Assembly (NCBI GenBank): GCA_025455505.1
Contig: JALOMK010000084.1
Location: 1-8,244 of the forward strand
Reading direction: 5' to 3'
Source: Bacteroidales bacterium
GTDB taxonomy: Bacteria; Bacteroidota; Bacteroidia; Bacteroidales; VadinHA17
DNA: 8,244 nt
Position numbers and translations under genes: made by a program. This document shows, piece by piece, positions 5,276 through 8,244 of the stretch. The notes below the pieces were generated by a model. The model was given only the letters and a program-made list of their open reading frames with translations. It had not been told where the DNA came from and did no database searches. Each line of letters opens with the position of its first letter. Within the stretch, counting starts at the first letter, position 1.

Positions 5276-6397
5276 TTAATTTTCAACATCAGGTTCAGCT
5301 TTTCCAGCTGTGCTCCCATCCCTGCCACCTGAGGCACTGTCATCAATCCAGAATATGAAGAGCCTGTAAGCCACTGCAAATACAACCGTCCCTGTAAAAA
5401 GTCCTGCCACTCCTGAATGGAGCAGACCTCCGATGGCTCCTACAAAAACGACCGCCATTGGTACGCCCGATCCACGGCCAAGCAATACCGGTCTGAGAAT
5501 ATTGTCAACAACCGATACGAGAAGTGACCAGATAAGAAAGGGAATAGCTGTCCCTGTACTCTTAACTGCAAACACATATATGATCACAGGTATTGAAACC
5601 GGGAAAATGCCAACCTGGATTATCCCCAAGACAAGTGACAAAATAAACCACAAGCCTGCTGCCGGCACTCCGACTACTATCATGCCTATGCCAAAGAGGA
5701 ACGACTGGATAAATGCAATACCCAGGATGCCCCTGAGCACTGTCCTAACCGTATTCACTGCAGTATCTGCAAATTCTTCACCATTCTCTCCAAGGATCTT
5801 AAGGAAAACCCTGTTTGCTATCTCTGAAGCTTTCCCTGCATTTATCAGGAGGAAACCTGCAATAGCTATCGATATTATAAATTTAAAGAATGCAAGTCCG
5901 GCTGAGGCAGCTGAGGATATCAGGCTGACAACTACTTTCTGTATCTGTGGCGAGTACTGCCTGACTGCTTCACCGATGTGCTCCGATATCCAGGTCAGTT
6001 TTTCAAAGAGAAAATTTCCCACATATGGCAACGCTTTTACCCCCTCAAGATCCCATGGAATTATCCTGTCGCTTGATTCAAACTGGCTTTTGATGAATGA
6101 AATGCCATCAAACAGCGACTGTGCGAAAAGCAGTCCGGGTATCGCAAGGAGAATCAATGTAATTATAAGCAGTATGATTATCGACAGGCCTCTCCTGTTC
6201 CCGGTCTTCCCAAGAAGCCAGCTGTAAGCAGGGTGAAGGGCTATGGCAAAGATCCCGGTCCATATAATGATGTCAACAAATGGTTTGATTATCCCGTAGC
6301 ACCAGTACAAAAGTAGAAACAACAGTGCAAGCCTTATCGCAGTTTCAGCAGTCTTCCTCATGGAACTGACTTCCCTGGCAGCTACCTTTTTTGCCAT
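5276..6397 (-). CDS. AI-2E family (PerM/TqsA-like) membrane transporter
   Basis: This 373-residue inner-membrane protein is of the AI-2E transporter family (PF01594), whose members export or pass quorum-sensing signals, Na+/H+ or other solutes; the substrate cannot be told from sequence. Hydrophobic segments lie at about residues 22-38, 41-56, 70-93, 155-187, 222-243, 246-278, 284-298 and 312-350. A soluble loop sits at about 95-150. The family signature is present in VDNILRPVLLGRGSGVPMAV (297-316) and the following VGAIGGLLHSGVAGLFTG. The C-terminal tail is polar and Gly/Ser/Asp-rich. The start is the ATG giving MAKKVAAREV; an internal Met13 is an alternative. It is the first gene of the leftward pair with the aminotransferase and lies behind a predicted promoter in the divergent intergenic region. 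No partner suggests a signal molecule, so autoinducer export is not claimed. Confidence 0.9.
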   Translation of the reverse strand: MAKKVAAREVSSMRKTAETAIRLALLFLLLYWCYGIIKPFVDIIIWTGIFAIALHPAYSWLLGKTGNRRGLSIIILLIITLILLAIPGLLFAQSLFDGISFIKSQFESSDRIIPWDLEGVKALPYVGNFLFEKLTWISEHIGEAVRQYSPQIQKVVVSLISSAASAGLAFFKFIISIAIAGFLLINAGKASEIANRVFLKILGENGEEFADTAVNTVRTVLRGILGIAFIQSFLFGIGMIVVGVPAAGLWFILSLVLGIIQVGIFPVSIPVIIYVFAVKSTGTAIPFLIWSLLVSVVDNILRPVLLGRGSGVPMAVVFVGAIGGLLHSGVAGLFTGTVVFAVAYRLFIFWIDDSASGGRDGSTAGKAEPDVEN

Positions 6398-6476
6398 TTC
6401 ACTTTCAGGTTATTACTTAAATCCAAACGAGGGCAGGGCCTTACTCTGTGTCAGCGATTATGATCCTGCAGGAGGG

Positions 6477-6507
6477 CAAAGGTATCATTTTGATTAATTG
6501 CTTCCAA
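6477..6507 (-). promoter_or_regulatory. Predicted Bacteroidota-type promoter for the AI-2E gene
   Basis: On the leftward strand, TTG (6507-6505) followed after 20 bases by TACCTTTG (6484-6477) fits the -33 / TAnnTTTG pattern. Transcription would start near 6471, leaving a leader of about 70 bases before the ATG at 6397. The -7 box is perfect and the -33 box is weaker. Confidence 0.42.
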
Positions 6508-6548
6508 CAACATCTTCTGAGCGGGGCGAAAACTTTTTCCTTTTTTAA

Positions 6549-6580
6549 TTTGGAAAGTATATATGCCGGAATTACTTTTA
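6549..6580 (+). promoter_or_regulatory. Predicted Bacteroidota-type promoter for the PRC/MgtE_N/CBS-NRAMP operon
   Basis: TTTG (6549-6552), a 20-base spacer and TACTTTTA (6573-6580) match the -33 and TAnnTTTG boxes with one mismatch in the last -7 base. Transcription from about 6586 would give a leader of roughly 120 bases, long enough to contain the structured region at 6651-6707. The region 6398-6709 holds no gene that I can support. Confidence 0.4.
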
Positions 6581-6650
6581 TGCCCGAATTCAAAATTGTG
6601 AATTAAAATGGACGACGACCCGGCGTATAGATCGATTAATTATTCTGATT

Positions 6651-6707
6651 AGGAGTATGCCGGCAACCGGTCATCTCCTCTTTTCAGACAGAAAATTACG
6701 GAGGTGA
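6651..6707 (+). promoter_or_regulatory. Candidate translational-switch leader with sequestered Shine-Dalgarno sequence
   Basis: Two RNA pairings compete. Structure A joins AGGAG.ATG.CCGG (6651-6663) with CCGG.CAT.CTCCT (6667-6679): 12 base pairs, a single-base bulge on each side and a CAA loop. Structure B pairs TCATCTCC (6671-6678) with GGAGGTGA (6700-6707): eight continuous pairs, one of them G-U. Structure B covers the Shine-Dalgarno GGAGG (6700-6704) that lies 5 bases before the ATG at 6710. Bases 6671-6678 cannot be in both, so A would leave translation on and B would turn it off. I do not recognise a known Mg2+ (M-box) or Mn2+ riboswitch consensus here. Pairings are seen in the sequence; switching is inference. 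Confidence 0.5.
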
Positions 6708-6709
6708 CT

Positions 6710-7981
6710 ATGACTTCACTAACAACTTTTTATTTAAGCGGTATTATAGGAAAGGAGGCTTTCGGCGCCGACGGCGATGCAATAGGCGTTGTTAAGGACC
6801 TTCTTGTAAACGCCGCTCCCGGGCACAGCGATGCAAACTCACAGCTTATTACCGGGGTAAAGCTGAAAATAGGCAGGGAATCAAAGCTATTCGCCTTCAG
6901 TAACTTCCGTGTTGTAAAGGCACGCGAAAACCTTAATGTTACCTGCTCCGACCTTACAGAGCTCAGCAGCGAGGAGGTAGATAACGGTATGCTTCTTGTC
7001 GAGAATATCCTTGACAAGCAGATTGTTGACCTTAACGGCAGAAAGCTTGTGAGGGTGAATGACGTCAGGCTTGCAACTTTGCCGGCGGGGACTTTTGCAG
7101 TTGCGGTTGACATAGGTATTGAAGGCCTCATGAGGCGCATAGGGATTGCAGCTCCCATTAAGATGTTCCTTTCATTTATGAATGTCAGCATTCCTGCAAA
7201 ATTCATCCTCTGGGATGACGTGCAGGCTATCGATTTCTCAAACCTTAACATTAAGCTCTCCAAGAGCTATTCAAAGCTCAATACCCTTCACCCCTCCGAC
7301 CTTGCCGACATCCTGGAAGACCTCGGGAAAAAGTCGAGCATGTCGGTTTTCTCGGCTCTTGATGAGGAAAAGGCAGCTGATGTGCTTGAGGAACTTGAAC
7401 CTCACGCTCAGGTGCATATAGTTGAAAATCTCCCGGTTACAAAGGCAGCCGACGTACTCGAAAAGATGCCGGCTGACGAGGTGGCTGACATCCTTGACGA
7501 ACTTGAAGATGATAAGGCCGAATTGCTTCTTAATGAGATGGATACCGAATCGTCACAGGAAGTCAGGGACCTGCTTGAGTATGCTGATAATTCTGTGGGA
7601 AGCCTTATGACTACTGATATTCTGTCATTCAGGCCCGAAGTAACAGTTGAGAGCGTAATAGCAGAACTAAGGGCAAAAAAACCTGAAGCCGCGGAGTTGT
7701 ACAGCATGTTTGTCACAAAGGCGGATGATGAGCTTATTGGTACCTTTAATCTTAGAGATCTTGTTGTTGCTGAGCCATATACCGCTGTCAGTACGATAAT
7801 GAAATCAGAACCTGTATCGCTAATCGACGATCAGAAGGTTGATGACATTGCGGAGCTTATTTCGAAGTACAACCTTCTTGCAATCCCGGTTACTGATGAG
7901 AATAATCTTTTGCAGGGAATGGTTGTGGTTGATGACGTGGTTGAAGACCTTATAAACAAGAGAAGAACAAACAAAAGATAA
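6710..7981 (+). CDS. PRC-barrel / MgtE_N / CBS-pair protein, putative divalent-metal sensor
   Basis: This soluble 423-residue protein has three parts. Residues 5-75 and 95-180 look like two PRC-barrel-type beta domains (SGIIGKEAFGADGDAIGVVKD; LLVENILDKQIVDLNGRKLV). Residues 196-298 match the MgtE N-terminal superhelix, with repeated acidic helices such as PSDLADILEDL, KAADVLEELE, KAADVLEKMPADEVADIL and DLLEYADNSVGSLM. Residues 301-415 form a CBS pair (TTDILSFRPEVTV; AIPVTDENNLLQGMVVVDDV). The MgtE membrane channel domain is absent. In MgtE these cytosolic domains bind Mg2+ and gate the pore, so here they may gate or sense for the NRAMP transporter encoded 8 bp downstream. I chose ATG 6710 over GTG 6704 because that GTG is part of the Shine-Dalgarno GGAGGTG. 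Domain calls are confident except the PRC-barrels, which are moderately so; the metal is inferred. Confidence 0.87.
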   Translation: MTSLTTFYLSGIIGKEAFGADGDAIGVVKDLLVNAAPGHSDANSQLITGVKLKIGRESKLFAFSNFRVVKARENLNVTCSDLTELSSEEVDNGMLLVENILDKQIVDLNGRKLVRVNDVRLATLPAGTFAVAVDIGIEGLMRRIGIAAPIKMFLSFMNVSIPAKFILWDDVQAIDFSNLNIKLSKSYSKLNTLHPSDLADILEDLGKKSSMSVFSALDEEKAADVLEELEPHAQVHIVENLPVTKAADVLEKMPADEVADILDELEDDKAELLLNEMDTESSQEVRDLLEYADNSVGSLMTTDILSFRPEVTVESVIAELRAKKPEAAELYSMFVTKADDELIGTFNLRDLVVAEPYTAVSTIMKSEPVSLIDDQKVDDIAELISKYNLLAIPVTDENNLLQGMVVVDDVVEDLINKRRTNKR

Positions 7982-7989
7982 AGGGCAGG

Positions 7990-8244
7990 ATGATTCTTGG
8001 CAGGAAGTTCCGGGATACGGGTTTTTTCAGGCAGCTGGCAATATTCTTTGCCATTCTTGGACCTGGCATTATTACAGGAAGCGTCGACAACGACGCCGGC
8101 GGAATAACAACTTATTCAGTTGCCGGTGCAATGTACGGGTATAACCTGATATGGACCCTTATACCTTCTTTTGTCGTGCTTCTGGTTATCCAGGAAATGA
8201 ATGCAAGGATGGGAATTGTTACAGGGAAGGGACTCTCGGATCTC
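7990..8244 (+). CDS. NRAMP-family divalent-metal transporter, 5' part (3' end outside window)
   Basis: The first 85 residues of an NRAMP/SLC11-type proton-coupled metal transporter are visible. After a short basic N-terminus comes transmembrane segment 1, FFAILGPGIITGSVDNDAGG, followed by TTYSVAGAMYGYNLIW, a second membrane segment (TLIPSFVVLLVIQEMNARMG) and GIVTGKGLSDL, all typical of the family. The canonical metal-binding DPGN of segment 1 is replaced by DNDAG, as in divergent bacterial subgroups, so the metal (Mn2+, Fe2+ or Mg2+) is open. It starts 8 bp after the PRC/MgtE_N/CBS gene stop and must be co-transcribed with it; that partner suggests Mg2+-type sensing. A weak GGGCAGG lies directly before the ATG. 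Confidence 0.9.
   Translation, partial: MILGRKFRDTGFFRQLAIFFAILGPGIITGSVDNDAGGITTYSVAGAMYGYNLIWTLIPSFVVLLVIQEMNARMGIVTGKGLSDL

Noticed and set aside
5433..6227. 264-codon plus-strand open frame opposite the AI-2E gene.
   Set aside because: It is antisense to a clear membrane-protein gene and its Pro/Thr/Ile-rich composition is what the complement of hydrophobic codons gives. No family signature is seen.
1..8244. CRISPR arrays, tRNA or rRNA genes, insertion sequences and attachment sites.
   Set aside because: I saw no regularly spaced repeats, cloverleaf-like segments, transposase reading frames or flanking terminal repeats.

Overview
The window looks like chromosome of an anaerobic member of the Bacteroidota, probably Bacteroidales-like. 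Three things suggest this. Predicted promoters fit the phylum's TTTG / TAnnTTTG pattern. Most start codons lack a Shine-Dalgarno sequence and sit behind A/T-rich leaders. The Mrp-type ATPase has the variant Fe-S region I recall from this phylum. The assignment is inference from gene families and signals, not from a marker gene.

Left part (1-3705). The 3' end of an OsmC-family thiol peroxidase gene (+) converges on a leftward set of small cysteine-rich or metal-handling genes. In transcription order these are a DUF134 HTH/zinc-ribbon protein, a NifX/NifB-type cluster-binding protein, a Gly/Arg-rich DUF5320-like protein, a CGGC-domain protein and an Mrp/NBP35 ATPase. The first three are spaced by only 9-10 bp. 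A good Bacteroidota-type promoter with a nested inverted repeat lies just upstream of DUF134, suggesting autoregulation. A DUF1847 protein lies upstream on the same strand. Together the set looks like an iron-sulfur or metal-cofactor assembly, sensing and redox module.

Middle part (3745-6397). A leftward pair encodes an AI-2E-family membrane protein and a class V PLP-dependent aminotransferase/cysteine desulfurase-like enzyme. The aminotransferase reading frame is broken near its C-terminus by an in-frame TAG and then a TAA, yet recognisable family sequence continues in the same frame to a third stop. It is therefore a freshly decayed or truncated gene, or a base-call problem.

Right part (6398-8244). 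A 312-bp divergent intergenic region carries a predicted promoter for each side. On the right it also holds a leader with two mutually exclusive RNA pairings, one of which would hide an unusually strong Shine-Dalgarno sequence. This leader precedes a soluble PRC-barrel/MgtE_N/CBS protein, followed 8 bp later by the start of an NRAMP-family transporter that runs off the window. The pair looks like a divalent-metal (Mg2+ or Mn2+/Fe2+) sensor-plus-transporter operon, possibly under translational control by its leader.
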